64,000 bases of DNA from Manihot esculenta (lineage: Eukaryota > Streptophyta > Magnoliopsida > Malpighiales > Euphorbiaceae): positions 5,394,001 through 5,458,000 of the forward strand of contig NC_035170.2 of the NCBI RefSeq assembly GCF_001659605.2, written 5' to 3'. The number at the start of each line of letters is the position of its first letter. Position 1 is the stretch's first letter. Below the pieces are notes generated by a model. That model saw only the letters and a list, made by a program, of their open reading frames with translations, did not search any database and was not told the origin of the DNA. Below are positions 39,721 to 53,100 of the stretch, piece by piece. The position numbers and the translations under genes are program-made.

Positions 39721-42705
39721 GAAACTTTTTGTGTTTTTGTCTGTTGCTTGTCTTCGTACAAGTTATTGGGTGTCTGCTCTTTCTCCCTTTTGTCCTCTAT
39801 TTAATGTACTCGAATCTAAAAAAAATTACAATTTAATCCCTAACTATAATTTCAATTTTAAAATTACATCAAACATATCCGAAATTTTAAAAAAATTATT
39901 AATTAATTTTTTTAATAATTTTAATCATTCAATATTATTTCATTTATTTTTTATAATTTGAAAAAACTCTTAATTCATCGTCTTTATAAAAAAATATATT
40001 AATTAATTTTTTTATATTAAAAATATTTTAATATATACGATGACCTGAGATTCTGATAGAATTCATCTTCTTTATCTGCCAGTGACGTGCAATGACTTTG
40101 CTCTTATTGGACTATCTGTCTCTATTATTCAAATTCATACATATCAAGACATCGGATGTCTGATCCACGTTGAACGACCATTTAATTCTCCTTGACACGT
40201 TTGCGAATGGACCCACTAGGCGAATAGGCTAGTCATCTCTTCCTCTCTTGACTGGACTAGAAGGAGAGATTGGGAGTGAGATTCAAGAGAGATCTTAATA
40301 TTAGGGCCGAACGGACTGAATCGGTCTATTCAGGAGACTTAGAGGCCCTCGAAAGAGAGCCGTCATTGTGAGTTCGGTCTTGTGACGAAAAAAAAATCCA
40401 GCGATCGTCATCTACCAATTAAAATTAACAGAAAAATTAATAATAGACTTTTAAAATATATAAAATATTTTAATATAAAATTAAAAAATAGTTAATGAAT
40501 TTTTTTAAAGACTAAATAATAATTTTTTAATTTTTATTTACAAATTAAATTTGTTAAGTCTATACAGGTAGTTATAGACATGGTCTGGTTTATACAGTAA
40601 ACTAGATTCAAACCTTATTCTAGAGAGTTTAGTTACGAGTCTCTCTCCGAATCAGAGCTAAAATTGTTCAGTTTCAACTGAGGGTTTAATTTGATATTTT
40701 AATTTTTTAAAATAAATCATTTAATAAAATTGTATCATACATTTAAGTTATTTTTTAACTTATAAAAAATATTATTTCCATTTAAAAATAATATTATCTT
40801 ATTTTTTTATGTTATGCAAATGTACCTTTTGTATAATTTACTTGTTTATTTGATTATCAATTCAATAGTATTTGATATTTACATTTATTTATTTATTTAT
40901 TTATTACTATTTAGAATTTAAATTTAATTAAAATTAAAACCTTATATCTGTAAATATAAAATATTAAATTTAATAAATATTGAGATTAATTTTAAAAAAA
41001 TAAAAGTATTTTTTTATAAATAATTATAATATTTAGGGATTAATTTGTGAGAATATAGAAATGAATTATGATTAAAGGAGCTAATTTATTATAAAAAAAA
41101 TTTATAACTAAATTTATAAATATATAAACTATATTATATGTTTTATAAAATTTTAAAGAATAAAATGTAATTTATTTTAATTAAAAAAATTTTAATTAAT
41201 TTTTAAATGACATCTTAATATTTATTACGTGTCAGGGAGAAAAAGTTTTATTTCGCTAAGCAGAGTGGAATTATGTAAATTTTTTTATCACAAATTAAAT
41301 TATAGGATTTTACTTAAAAAAGTATGAAGCCATATATATAAATGAACCGAGCTGAACTGATTTTTAAATAGTTTAAATTTGATTCATTAAAATTTTTTTG
41401 AGTTTGAACTGAATTTGAATTTTATCCATTTCGAACTCAAACAAAGTATTAAGAAAATCAAACTTGGTTCGTTTAATAAACGAGTTTATATGATTCAAGT
41501 TTGAGTTTAATTTTAAATAGTTCATAAATAGTTTAATTAATTTACATGTATAATGAGTTTTAATTTAAAATTAATAAGTTAAAATTAAATAATTTTAATT
41601 AAATAAATATATTTATAAATTAGCTCGTAAGCTTATAAAAATGAGTTTTTAAAGATCCAAATATATGTAAGTTTTAAAAGCGTAATTAAACTATATAAAA
41701 TTAAACTTTAAAAAATTTAGATTTAATTCATGAAAATATATATGGTGTTAGTTTATTTTTCTTATGATAATAATCTTAATTTGTTTAACAAAATTATTTA
41801 TGAGCCTGCTCATAAATTCGAAAACGAGTCAAACTCATAAGTTTTAGCAAGCCGAATGCTATAAATCTTAAGTTTAATTCGTTTACCAAACGAGTCTAAA
41901 AATTAAGTTCAAACTTAACTCGTTTAGAAATCGAATCGATCTCAATTAAGTTTTTATTGATTTGAATATCGAACAACTCACGATCAGTTTAATTTGTTTA
42001 TTTCTCTAGCTAAATACATTTAATTTGATGACTTGTATATTAATTAATAAAGAGTTAACTATATATTAGATGGTATAAGATAGAGAGATGCTTTAACCTA
42101 TAATTGAATTGGATGGACAATATATAATTAAAAGAAAAAATTTAAGAATAAATAATAGCTAGAAGAAATTAAACTTTTTGTAAGGATAAAAATAGTCACT
42201 AAGTTGCCGTAAAACGGCAAAAGTTTTAGCAGTGATTTTTAATATTTAGCGTAAAAATTTTATTAAATTTTTATAAATTTTAGTGCTGGCGTTTTTTTTT
42301 TTTCACTAAAACTTTATTACAAAAGACTCAATTTGTTGTAATAAGTAGATATTCATATAATATATTTATTTACAACCACATCCATAATATATTTATTTAA
42401 TATGACTATCATACTTTATATCTCTCTTCCAGAGTTATAGCCATTGAGAAAATCACATCAATCTATTGCTTTACGTATTAATAAATAATGAATTTATATT
42501 CACAAACATAAATAAATAAATTAAATTTGATAGTTTTTATCACCATTAGCTCCTTTACGAATCTAAATTACCCATTTCTCGAGAAATTTCATAAAACTTT
42601 TACTTAAACATACATATTTCATAAATGTTATGATATAAACCGGTAATTTACTTGTACTAGAGATATAGAATGAGTCTCACCTTATCTTGCACATTAATAA
42701 CATAA
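39721..42705. other. AT-rich intergenic DNA
   Basis: No gene seen. At 41340-42000 there are many copies of ACTCGTTTA/AACGAGT and GAGTTTGAAC-like words in both orientations, as in degenerate hAT-type MITEs, but no ends could be fixed. The block at 40040-40390 is less AT-rich and not identified. Confidence 0.45.
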
Positions 42706-42714
42706 TTATTATAT

Positions 42715-43796
42715 GGGAGATTTATAATTTAATCACTGAGTATTGTCATTATTAACAAGTCAGTCCCTATATTTTTAAAAATCTATTAAAACGTCTTTAT
42801 CTTTTCTCTCCGTCAACAAAATAGTCCTTCTGTCTATTTTTACCGTTAAAAATATAGTAAAATACTAAATTATCCCCCATTATTTTCCTCCTCCTTCCTT
42901 TTCTTCTTCATCAATTCTTTCTCCTTCTTCTGCTTTTGCTTCTTCTTCTTCTTCTTCTTCTCCTTCTTCTCCTCCTTCTTCTTCTTCTTCTTCTTCTTCT
43001 TCTTTTGCTTCTTTTTCTTCTTTCTCTTCTTCTTCTTCTCCTTCTTCTCCTTCTTCTTCTTCTTCTTCTTCTTCTTCTTTTTCTTCTTTTTTTTCTTCTT
43101 TGTCTCCTTATTCTCCTTCTTCTTCTTCTTTTTCTTCTTTTTCTTCTTTCTCTTCTTTTTCAGAGGAGGAGGAGGAGGAGGAGGAGGAGGAGGAGGAGGA
43201 GGAGGAGGAGGAGGAGGAGGAGGAGGAGGAGAAAAGAAAAGATAGGGACTATTTCGTTGACAAAAAGAAACGATAAGGATATTTTAATAGATGTGAGAAA
43301 AGATAGAGACTATTTTGTTGACAAACAGAAACGATAAGGACGTTTTAATAGATTTCTAAAAATATAGGGAGGGACGATTTCGTTGACGGAAAGAAACGAT
43401 GAGGAAGAACTATTTCGTTGATGGAAAAAAACAATAAGGACGTTTTAATAGATATGAGAAAAGATAGGGACTATTTTATTGACGAAAAGAAATGATAAGA
43501 ACGTTTTAATAGATATGAAAAAAGATAAAAACGTTTTAATAGATTTTTAAAAATGTAAGTACTAACTTGTTAATAATAACAATATCCAATGACTAAATAA
43601 AGGATTTTATTTGAGGGTAAAATTGGATTTAAAAATTTTTCATTCTCCTCCTTTATCTAATTTTAACGGAAAAGAGGACGGAATGACTATTTCGTTGACG
43701 GAAAGAAAACATAAGAATGTTTTAATAGGTTTCTAAAAATACAGGGACTGACTTGTTAATAATGACAATACCTAGAGACTAAATTGTAAATCCCCC
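42715..43796. mobile_element. Non-autonomous Mutator-like element with a triplet microsatellite core
   Basis: Terminal inverted repeats start GGGAGATTTATAATTTAATC and, from the right, GGGGGATTTACAATTTAGTC, and match over more than 100 bp (shared GTATTGTCATTATTAACAAG and TCAGTCCCT). They are flanked by a perfect 9-bp duplication, TTATTATAT, at 42706-42714 and 43797-43805. The core is (CTT)n, about 42900-43160, then (GGA)n, about 43161-43230, followed by several direct partial copies of the inner arm (units with GACTATTTCGTTGACGGAAAGAAACGA-like content, 43235-43560). There is no transposase. Confidence 0.88.
42898..43230. repeat. CTT and GGA trinucleotide microsatellites
   Basis: About 260 bp of imperfect (CTT)n is followed directly by about 70 bp of pure (GGA)n. 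It yields a 133-codon poly-Leu/poly-Arg plus-strand frame that is an artefact of the repeat. Confidence 0.95.
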
Positions 43797-43805
43797 TTAT
43801 TATAT

Positions 43806-45837
43806 TTGTATCTCTCTTTAGAAGCCATAAATCATTCATGGATCACTTTGCATTATAGATATAAATGTATTAATAATATCACATGAATCTAAATAATTAT
43901 TTTTTAAATTATTTAAATTTTCGATGAATTTATTAGCAGATACGATTCGTTGATAATTTCTTAATAAATTTACCAATAAATTTTACATTTATTAGTATAT
44001 AAAATATTAATTGTTCTGTAAATAAATTTTATATTTGCCAAATAGTTTTTAGAGTGAACCTTATATTTCTTAATCTTCTAGTTTCATTGATTCTTATATC
44101 GGCACAACCCTTAGGATCGAGAGGTAGAGCTTGCAACTCCTCAATTTCACATAGCCATTGGTTGCATAGAATGTTCATGAAGTGTTAAGACATGAAGTTG
44201 GTCTTATCGCGTCTCCTAATAATACAATGCAAAATAAAAGGATTCAATTATTATAAAAAGTAAAATTTAAAAAACTAAATTATTACAATTTAATAATGAA
44301 TGAAAATTATTTTATTAATAAAATAAAATTTTAGAGATTAAATATATTCACTATTTTATTAAAATTAAATAATTTATTATTAAAATGATAAAGGCTAAAA
44401 TATAAATTTTAATAAATTTTAAGTACTATATTGTAAATTACCCTATTTTTATGTAAAAATTGACTTCACCAACTAGCATTTGTCCATATCACGTGTGTGT
44501 TCTGTCACCTTGTTGAATAATTATTTGTGGGACCCTCACCAATTTTTACGTATTTCTTGCCAACTTTTTTTTTTATATATATAGAAACGTAGCTTTTATT
44601 TTTTTAACAATAAAAATATTTATTTTTGTTGCATGCAAAATTTTAAAAATTAATCAGTTAAATATTTGTTATTATAAAATAAAAACTCAATGATTTTTCA
44701 AAGTTTAATTACCCTTGCATAATTTATCACAAGCTATAAAAGAAATTAATTACTTGTTTTTTTTATTTGTAATTTAAAATATATATATTCTTAAATTTAT
44801 ATTCTAAGAGCAATTATATTTCTAAATGATACAAAGAGAAACATTATTAATTTCCATTTAAACTTAAATTATAAACAAATAATTTAGCTCCTATTTTATT
44901 TTATTAATAAAATAATAATTTTATTATTATTAGTTAATAGTTAAATAAAAAATAATTTAAATTAAATAGAATAAATTATTATAAATATTAAAATTATAAT
45001 AACTAAATTATTAAAATTAAAAACATTAAATTATTATAATTTAACCGTAAATCATTTAAAATTTTTTGTATTTTACCATTTAATTTAAAATTTTAAAATT
45101 AATAAATCATTTAAAATAATAAATTTTATTATAATTATATCTAATTTTAAAAGAAAAAAAAATATTCTTTCTGATGTGATAATGTGATAGTAAATTATTT
45201 TATTATATTTATATAATATATAAATAAAGTTATTGTTATAAAAAAATTTAAAATTTGTTTTTATTTTATAATTTAATTTAAATTTTTAAAATTTAATATA
45301 ATACAATTTAAAATCTCTAATTTATTCTATTTCACCCATAATTTTCTAAAATTCTATTATCATCCTTCATTTCCATTTATCATGATGTAAGGGATCACAA
45401 AGATTTCTTTCTATTTCTGATTTTTAAATCTATTTTAATTATATATAATCTCGATTCAGTGTGTGAATTTAGTTTATATTATTGAGTAGCAATAAAAGAA
45501 TTGAAATTTATAAGATTAATAGTATAATTATAAACAGCGAAATTATTAAGAGCGAAATTTTTATATATTTATATGAATTTATAATATAAAATAAAAATAA
45601 AATTCATGTAAAACTTATACATTGTATATTTATATAAATTTCTAATGTAAAATGAAAGTGAAATTCACGTAAAACTCATATATTTATAATGTAAAATTAA
45701 AGTGGAATCCATACAAAATTTTTCCCAAGCTCTGGATTTTCTACATCACTTTTTTTTTTTTTTTTTTTTTTGTGATCAAAGCTCCATCACTGGGGAAAGC
45801 AAGTGACTCGTGACTTCAAAATCTCAAGCAATCTCAT
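43806..45837. other. AT-rich intergenic DNA
   Basis: No coding region seen. Near 44430-44455 there is a sequence that on the minus strand reads GGGTAATTTACAATATAG, similar to Mutator-type arm ends, but no partner arm or target duplication was found. A poly-T run of 22 lies at about 45750-45771. Confidence 0.45.
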
Positions 45838-45845
45838 AGGCCTTG

Positions 45846-46304
45846 TAGGGGTAGGTAGTATTCAATTTAAACCGAAAAATATCGATCGAACTGAATCGAA
45901 TTAAAAATTTAATTCAGTTTTTTATATATTTCGATTTGGTTCAATTTTTAATTTTAGAAATTTTGATAATTTCGATTCGATTCGGTTTTAATAAAAAAAA
46001 ATTGAAAAAATTGAACCGAACCGATTAGTTATAATAATATGTTTTTTATAATATAGAGAAATTAAATTATATTAAGATTAAAATATTTTAATTAAATTTT
46101 AAAATATTAAAAATAAAGAGCAAAAAATAAAAAAATTATTAAAAATCGAAACCGATCAAATCAAACCGAATCAGACCGGTTCGGTTCGATTCGGTTTCTG
46201 ACCAAAATCAGTTCGGTTCGGTTTTCATAAACACTAAAATTTTGATTTTTAATTTATTCGATTTGATTCGATTTTAAACCGAACCGACCGAATGCTCACC
46301 GCTA
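45846..46304. mobile_element. hAT-like MITE rich in AACCGAA words
   Basis: The left end starts TAGGGGTAGGTAGTATTC and the right end, read on the minus strand, TAGCGGTGAGCATTCGG. Flanking 8-mers AGGCCTTG (45838-45845) and ATGCCTTG (46305-46312) differ at one base, fitting an old hAT duplication. Inside, both arms are made of ACCGAA and TTCGGTT words in inverted order. There is no coding content. Confidence 0.65.
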
Positions 46305-46312
46305 ATGCCTTG

Positions 46313-47560
46313 CCATTTGTATTATATTCAATGCTATTATATGTATTTGCAAATCAAAGTAGCAAGCAACCCAAAACGTCATCTCCACTATCCATGCCCT
46401 AAGGATAAAATTGCATTCAAACGTCACTTTTCTTGCATGGAATGAAAATGCCATCCATTACATTATAAAAATTTGTAATAAAAAACGACCATGGAAAAGT
46501 CTTGGTCATTAAAATCGCCAACCACCATTTTTTAAAAAACAATTATAATATAAATACATTCATGTATGCGAGTCAATAATAAAATTAAAATACTGTTAAA
46601 ATCATGATGATTTTAATAAAATTTTTATTTATTTATATATATGCACACTATTTACAATAGATATGAAATTTTCAAAAATTTATTAAATTTCACCTTAACA
46701 ATTTCATGAGCTCGCTCCTCTTAAAAAAAGAAAGTAATTTTTTTTAATTTGATACACATATAAATCGAGCCAAAGTGATTTTTTTTAATTTGATACATAT
46801 ATAAATCGAATCGAAAAATAAGTTAAAATCCACACGATTTTAATTGGACCCTTTTGTTTTTATACCGCCTACACACACTCACTATTTCCGATCAATATGA
46901 AATCCCAAATGCCTACAGGCACTCACTGATTACAATCAATATGGAATTCCAAAGGAACCAATGGCCAACCCCTTTGACAGATAGGTACTCTCTCAAATCA
47001 TATATTATGTACTTGTTAAAAAGCTAGCCATAGAGTAAAATAACACAGGAAAACAGCAGATGAAAATGATTCATTGAAAATGGATAGACATCACTTGTAT
47101 TCTTTAATGGAATCTTGTATCAATCATTACAAATTTTACCTACATGAATCTTCTTTGATTATTTTCTTGATCTGTGTCACAATCAACCCATCTGTTTGTA
47201 ATGCACTCCGCGTGGATATCACAAGGAAAATTTACCAAAAATATCATGCTGGGGTGGGGTAGCAGGTGTTTCTCTCCAAATTCTGAACAGTCGGGAACTT
47301 CTCTCAATCACCATGAAAACCAGAATCACAATCACAACATCAGAGTAGGCAGTCAAAGCACCAACTATTAACCATGCATACTGCTCAATGAATATGCACA
47401 GAAGAAAACACAAACTTCCTCTCAATTATTTTTTAGGGACAAATTTTGATACTCAAGAGTTTTCATTTTGTCGTATCGTATCTGTGTTGTTGACACGACA
47501 CTTCATGGAATAGGATAACATACTTTCGACACATATTCATACACTTGCACACTTGAATAG
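46313..47560. other. Intergenic DNA, no supported gene
   Basis: A minus-strand stretch at 47425-47219 has a hydrophobic run (YAWLIVGALTAYSDVVIVIL) after an acceptor-like GAGCAG. It could be a piece of an old membrane-protein exon, but I do not recognise it and no other exon is seen nearby. The remainder is AT-rich. Confidence 0.35.
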
Positions 47561-48110
47561 TGATGACCGTCAAGCTTTTTCTACCCGACGAGGCCGGATC
47601 TAAGAGGAGAATAATGGCCCAAAACCCATTAAGCCCTCTTAGCCCTCCTTAAACTAACCAACTCAACATCTCAGGGCTCAACCTAGACAGACTGGGCCGG
47701 ATGGGTTACCCGCGGATCCAGACCCAGCAGGAAGAAGCCAAGCTCAGTGATGTGATGTGAGGGAGAGGAGCTGGTCCAGTCACTTCGCAGCTCTGTCCGC
47801 ACGCGCGCCGGGATAATAAATGGTAGTCTGGCGTGAAGAGAGGGTCTGACGCATCCGTACGTACGGGCCTAAGTGACATAAACAGATAGCACAATAGTAG
47901 GAACAGGAGGGGCAGGTAAAAAGGGAGGGGGTCTTCTCTTTTCTTCTTTCTTTTCTGCTTCTTCCTTGGCTCCATATTTTTACTTTATTTTTCTCTGTAA
48001 CTCTTGCCTATCCATACTACCCTAATTTATGAATCTGACTTGAAAGTCGGAGGGTCTTCACCGGGGACATTTCCGGTAGACTCTTGACCATTTTTTTTTA
48101 TTTTGCAGCA
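47560..48110. repeat. GC-rich block, possible solo LTR
   Basis: About 550 bp much richer in GC than its surroundings, beginning near TGATGACCGTCAAG and ending near ATTTTGCA. The passage at 48036-48090 (AAAGTCGGAGGGTCTTCACC, then GGGGACATTTCCGG) resembles the downstream part of some plant gypsy LTRs. No internal domain and no matching second LTR is present in the window. I found no clear 5-bp target duplication, so the call is tentative. Confidence 0.4.
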
Positions 48111-49878
48111 AACCGAACATTAAGAGACTCATATGATGGATCCATATGATGGAATAAGAAGAAAATCAGATATATTATAGAGTAAGAGGAAAATCAGATT
48201 TATCAAATAATATATTTATACATGTGCATATAATAAAGCATTTTATTTTTTTAAAACGAAGAAAACAAATTTTTAGATAAAAAATAATTATTTAGTTATA
48301 TTACTGTTATATTTAACTATTTTTTTAAATTATTATTATTATTATTATATAGCTTTATATTTCTTAATTCTAGTTTATTCCGTAATGTACCCAAGCACCC
48401 TATTTATAAAGTTGACAAGTTAAATATGGAGATATGCATTCATTTTGACACCCATATTCGAGTCCAAGTAACGTAGTTGAGCGAATTAGAATTATCCACA
48501 TGGCTCATACAAAATAGAAACCCAATTTAGACAGAGAAGTTAGTTATTTCAATCTAGAATGATCGTGAATAATCATAGAGGAGAGGGAACAGAATTGTCC
48601 AGAACTGAAAATGTCCATTTGCAGGATGATTCCATATGATCTTCAAGTTCTCATAATGGCTTCTTCTTCCTTAAGTTCTATTAACCCATAGTGACTCTTT
48701 GTAGTATTAACTGCAAAATCAGCAGAAACCTCCATGGCTTCATCATTCAGAATATAGAAACTAATCTATCAAAATCTTCTTTTGCACATAACAAATTCTT
48801 GTTGTCATTCAAAACTCAATCATTTAGTGGTTGATTATGGACCATGAATTCAGACAAAGCATAATACCGATTAACACATCAAGTCTTGTCATGCACAGAA
48901 TCAGAAAGACACATGAGTCAAGTGCTCAAAACTCTGATCTTTCCTAGGAACAAACTCATGGTTCAAACAGTTTGTGGTAACCCTTTCACAGATTATTTTT
49001 TATATTAATAATATTATTATTTTAATATTAGTATTACTATTTTTATTATTGTAGTTATAAATTAAAACTTTTCACTATTTTAAAATAAGCATTAGAATGT
49101 TGGAATTTTTGTCTAAAAATAAGATTTGGACTGAGATTGAAACCAAAATTAGAATTAAAATCATATCACAATTATTTAGAATTTAACTGGAACCAAAACC
49201 GTAATTTGGTTCCAAGTATGTATCAAGTTCTTAGCTAGAAGCCTACCAGCACTGAATCAAAACCGAACACCCCTACATCTTATATGGTAGTCCACAGCAT
49301 TATGAAGGAATAAAAGCAATGCTTGAATCAAATAGAATAATTTCAACAACTGTGATTAATAATTTCAATCCACAATCCATAGTTCGTCTAAATATATATA
49401 CTTCACAAGGGTTTTATCAATAACCAAAGTGAAAGTAACACACTGAAAGCACTGATAAAGCATAGACACAGAATCTTGGCTCCATATGCTGGCCTGAAAA
49501 TTTTGCTCACAATAAAACCCAAAACTTGTATATACCAGGCCTTCCACAAGAAAAGCTTTAATATACAATTTTTACATCCATTACGTTACATTCCACCAAG
49601 GTATAAAAGAAAACTTGTATATCTCCAACTAAACAGATCCTATAGTTACAGTGTCCTTGAAAAACTTACAACTGATTTTATTTAGGCTTAATACTTGCCC
49701 AAGCCTATTCAGATAGCAATGTAGTTACTGCCAGTCAGTATACGCTCTTCTTCGCTTCTTAACTCGAGAAACTTGAACAATAGAATAAACCAATTCTGGA
49801 ATCTTAATTCCTTGTGTGCTGAATAAGTTGCATAAAATGTCACTAAATCTGAGAGCTGAGCAGAAAGAAAAATGTGCA
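48111..49878. other. Intergenic DNA and 3' flank of the acyltransferase gene
   Basis: No coding region supported. An AATAAA on the minus strand at 49682-49677, about 200 nt after the acyltransferase stop codon, is a candidate poly(A) signal. Confidence 0.45.
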
Positions 49879-50144
49879 TCAACTATCATGCGAAGTAGGA
49901 TAGTTCATTCCATCTTTTAGATGGCTTGTTGCTGTGGGACATAGCCATTTCAGCATGTTTGGACCCAATACCTGATCAAAAGAAGACGAATTACAATTTT
50001 AATTGAATAAAACTATATAAACAAATGAGCACCAAATTAACGGAGTAAATATATCAAAAATTATAAGATCTGCGCATTGAAACTTAGAATTGAGTACAGA
50101 CACACATTTGTGGGAGGTGTGCACACGTGCAGCCACACACACAC

Positions 50145-50187
<43 letters not shown>

Positions 50188-53100
50188 ATGGTGATATTTT
50201 TGTAAGCACTAAGGTCAAAAGGATGTCGATAAATCTGCCCAGATTTCCTAGCCAACCATGAAGCACGAATTCCTTCATAATACTGCAAAAAGCCATAAGG
50301 ATTACTAATGTGGAAACCCCTCCCACATCATTTGAGGATAAGAAATATTTAATGTATATAATAAATAGCTAGCTCAAAACTACTTGAGAAAAAAAATGAT
50401 CAGAAGTTACTTCAGATGCCACATAGCAATAATGCATAAAGTTCAAGCTAAAAATTAAACTTGTCATCCATGAGCTATGTCCAACTTATGAAATATGGAA
50501 ACCTACCTCTATAGTTTTCACATTGCGAGTAATAAGGTAAATCTGCCAAAATTTGGAAACCTACCTCTATAGTTGTCATATTATGAGTGATAAGGTAGAT
50601 GTGCCAACCCAAGAGAGTTCCAAGTGTTCCACTCAAGGCTACCATCAATGCTCCAGAGACAGCCTACAATAATAACTCTATCAATATCAAAACAGCATGC
50701 TTGCATACACAGAAAAGGAGCATGTACTAAGTAAAAGGATAACTTATAAAGCTAAAACAACCATGGTCAATCAAATATGAAGTATGCAAGAGCATATAAC
50801 ATGAAGTGTAATTAGCTAGGTAAAAGAATCAGCAACAAGGAGTCTAGGACCCCTGGATTCAATTTGTTACAGTGATGACAAGCATGGCCAACATCTTTAA
50901 TGGACACACGTTATGACCTCATCTTTGACATCTGTCCACATCAGAATAAGCTTTGAACTACATTAAGAAGTTGAAGCCATGTAAACAATTAACACCTTCA
51001 TTCTTCCTAGTATCTTAAGCAAGTCTGAACATAATAACATCTACATAATTTAACCACAATTATGTTTAAACAGAGGCCTAGGAGCTGAAGTAATCAGGTA
51101 TAAATATCACCAGAAAATATGAATAATGCCTCCTGTCAAGTGAAAAAACAGCAGCTAATCAGAATGTATGGAGCTATTAGAACTCCATTGGCACTCCTGC
51201 TATTAGAGATGTGGAAAGACAATGACACTCAGGTTTAGAGTTCCAACTTGAACTTCAGAGCTTATGCCATGTTTGCTAATAGAGCCAATCAAGAAAAAAA
51301 AAAAGAAGCAACAGAAAAGATGAAAGCCCATCTTTCTATCTTGCTGTTTAATAACAAAACGAGGGAAGATGAAGAAATTGCTCTTTTCCTTCAAGTGTGT
51401 TGTCAAAATAAAAAGTAAATAAAGGTCTCCTCTTCCTTTCTTGCACTCCCACCATTCTAGAGTGACCAAGTTTTCCAGGCCCAAGGCCAGGAGGAAGAAG
51501 AGATATTCTACTTTTCAATCAAAGTAAATGCTAGTCTTTCCATCCATTTCTTTCTTCCTTCCAGCAAACATAACATTTTGTTGGGATTTGTCTTTATAAA
51601 ACCTGGGTATTGGGTAAATTGCACAGCCCTTCAATGTTCTTTTAACAAATATTATCTTTTGCAAGAAGAATGAGAGAGAAGAAGCATTTGATGAAACCAT
51701 TTCAATAAAATTAAAGTAGGTATTTGTAAGACTGTCAAATGAGATTGAATATGCACTTACATAAAAGATCTTTAGGGGAATTCTTCCACCAAAATCCCAG
51801 TTCTTCTGAAATGCACAGCAGATTATAATGACCTAAGCATTCCAAGAACATCTATCATAACCTGAGGATCTTCAATTTATATTTGAACAAGTGGGCAGGG
51901 AAATAAATTAGGCCTACCATAGAATAGACGCTTGCTACTGTTGCATGGAGAACTAATATGAAAAAGGCCTTATAGTTCCAATAACCAACACAATTATTTA
52001 TCCACAGACAATGATGATCCTGCATCCAAATTGGAAAGAAATCATAATCAATAGTCTATTCAAGTCATTTTCAAACTCATGAAACTGATACAACAAAAGA
52101 AATGTAACCTAACCTACCATCCTCAAAACACACCTTCTGCAGATCCGGCAATGATGAGCCCTGGGAGGTTTGTGTGCGCAACATTTGTCACATTGCCTCA
52201 GCTGTGAACTCTATCAAAAACCAAGTATTTATAAGGTTGGAAGTCACGCTACAGAGTAAAGGTTTCACTTAAAATAACAGCAATCAGTTGTGAACTCTAC
52301 TTAAAACTATTTATTTATTAGGTCTAAAGTCATGTTACAATGTAAAGATTTCTCTTACAAGTACCAGCATTCACAACATTTTCTTCTTCTGCTATATAGA
52401 ATACTGGTGCCGCATTAAAATTATTAGAAATTTGGGTACTAAGATTTCAACCTTATTAGTTAATGCATAGCATATGACCATTGATGGCTGTTACAGTAAG
52501 AATTTTTAACCTAGATAATCAATATGACACAAACCATTGGTATGTACTAGCTGTAGATATAGATGAGGACCATACTTTGATTTTATATGATTGAACTCAA
52601 TGAAAGGCCATTATTGCCAAGATTCGTTTGTAAATTTAGCGATTCAAGGCAGAATTCTGAATCATCAAATAGATATCCTTGTTTAGGCTGTCTTAATTGT
52701 CTACAAGCAGATAATTCAAGATACTCCATATTCAACCATCCAGACGGCTCATTGCCCAAAAGACACTTGCAACAGCCAATAATTGAATTCTATGGATTGA
52801 AACAGTTAAAATATATGCATTTATATTAATTTCCCGTTCTTGTCCCCTTTACAAATTGATAATGTAAACAGTGACACTTCATCTTGATGCATTGATTCAT
52901 GTTATTAGCCCATATTTCAGGGCTTAAGCCATAAGAATCTACCACCACTACAGGCAAGCTTCATGCATCTGTTTCAACAAGGATGAGTTACATTATACTT
53001 GAATTCCAAACAAATATCACATCTATTACAAAAATCAGAACATCAAATATAGACCTAAAATCTATTTTAGAACAGTAGAAAAGAAATAAACAGATGTCAG

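Noticed and set aside
42936..43337. 133-codon open frame with poly-Leu then poly-Arg
   Set aside because: It is the translation of (CTT)n and (GGA)n microsatellites inside a Mutator-like element.
47706..47975. Minus-strand 89-codon frame starting MEPRKKQKRKKK
   Set aside because: Falls in the GC-rich LTR-like block; composition is biased and no family is recognised.
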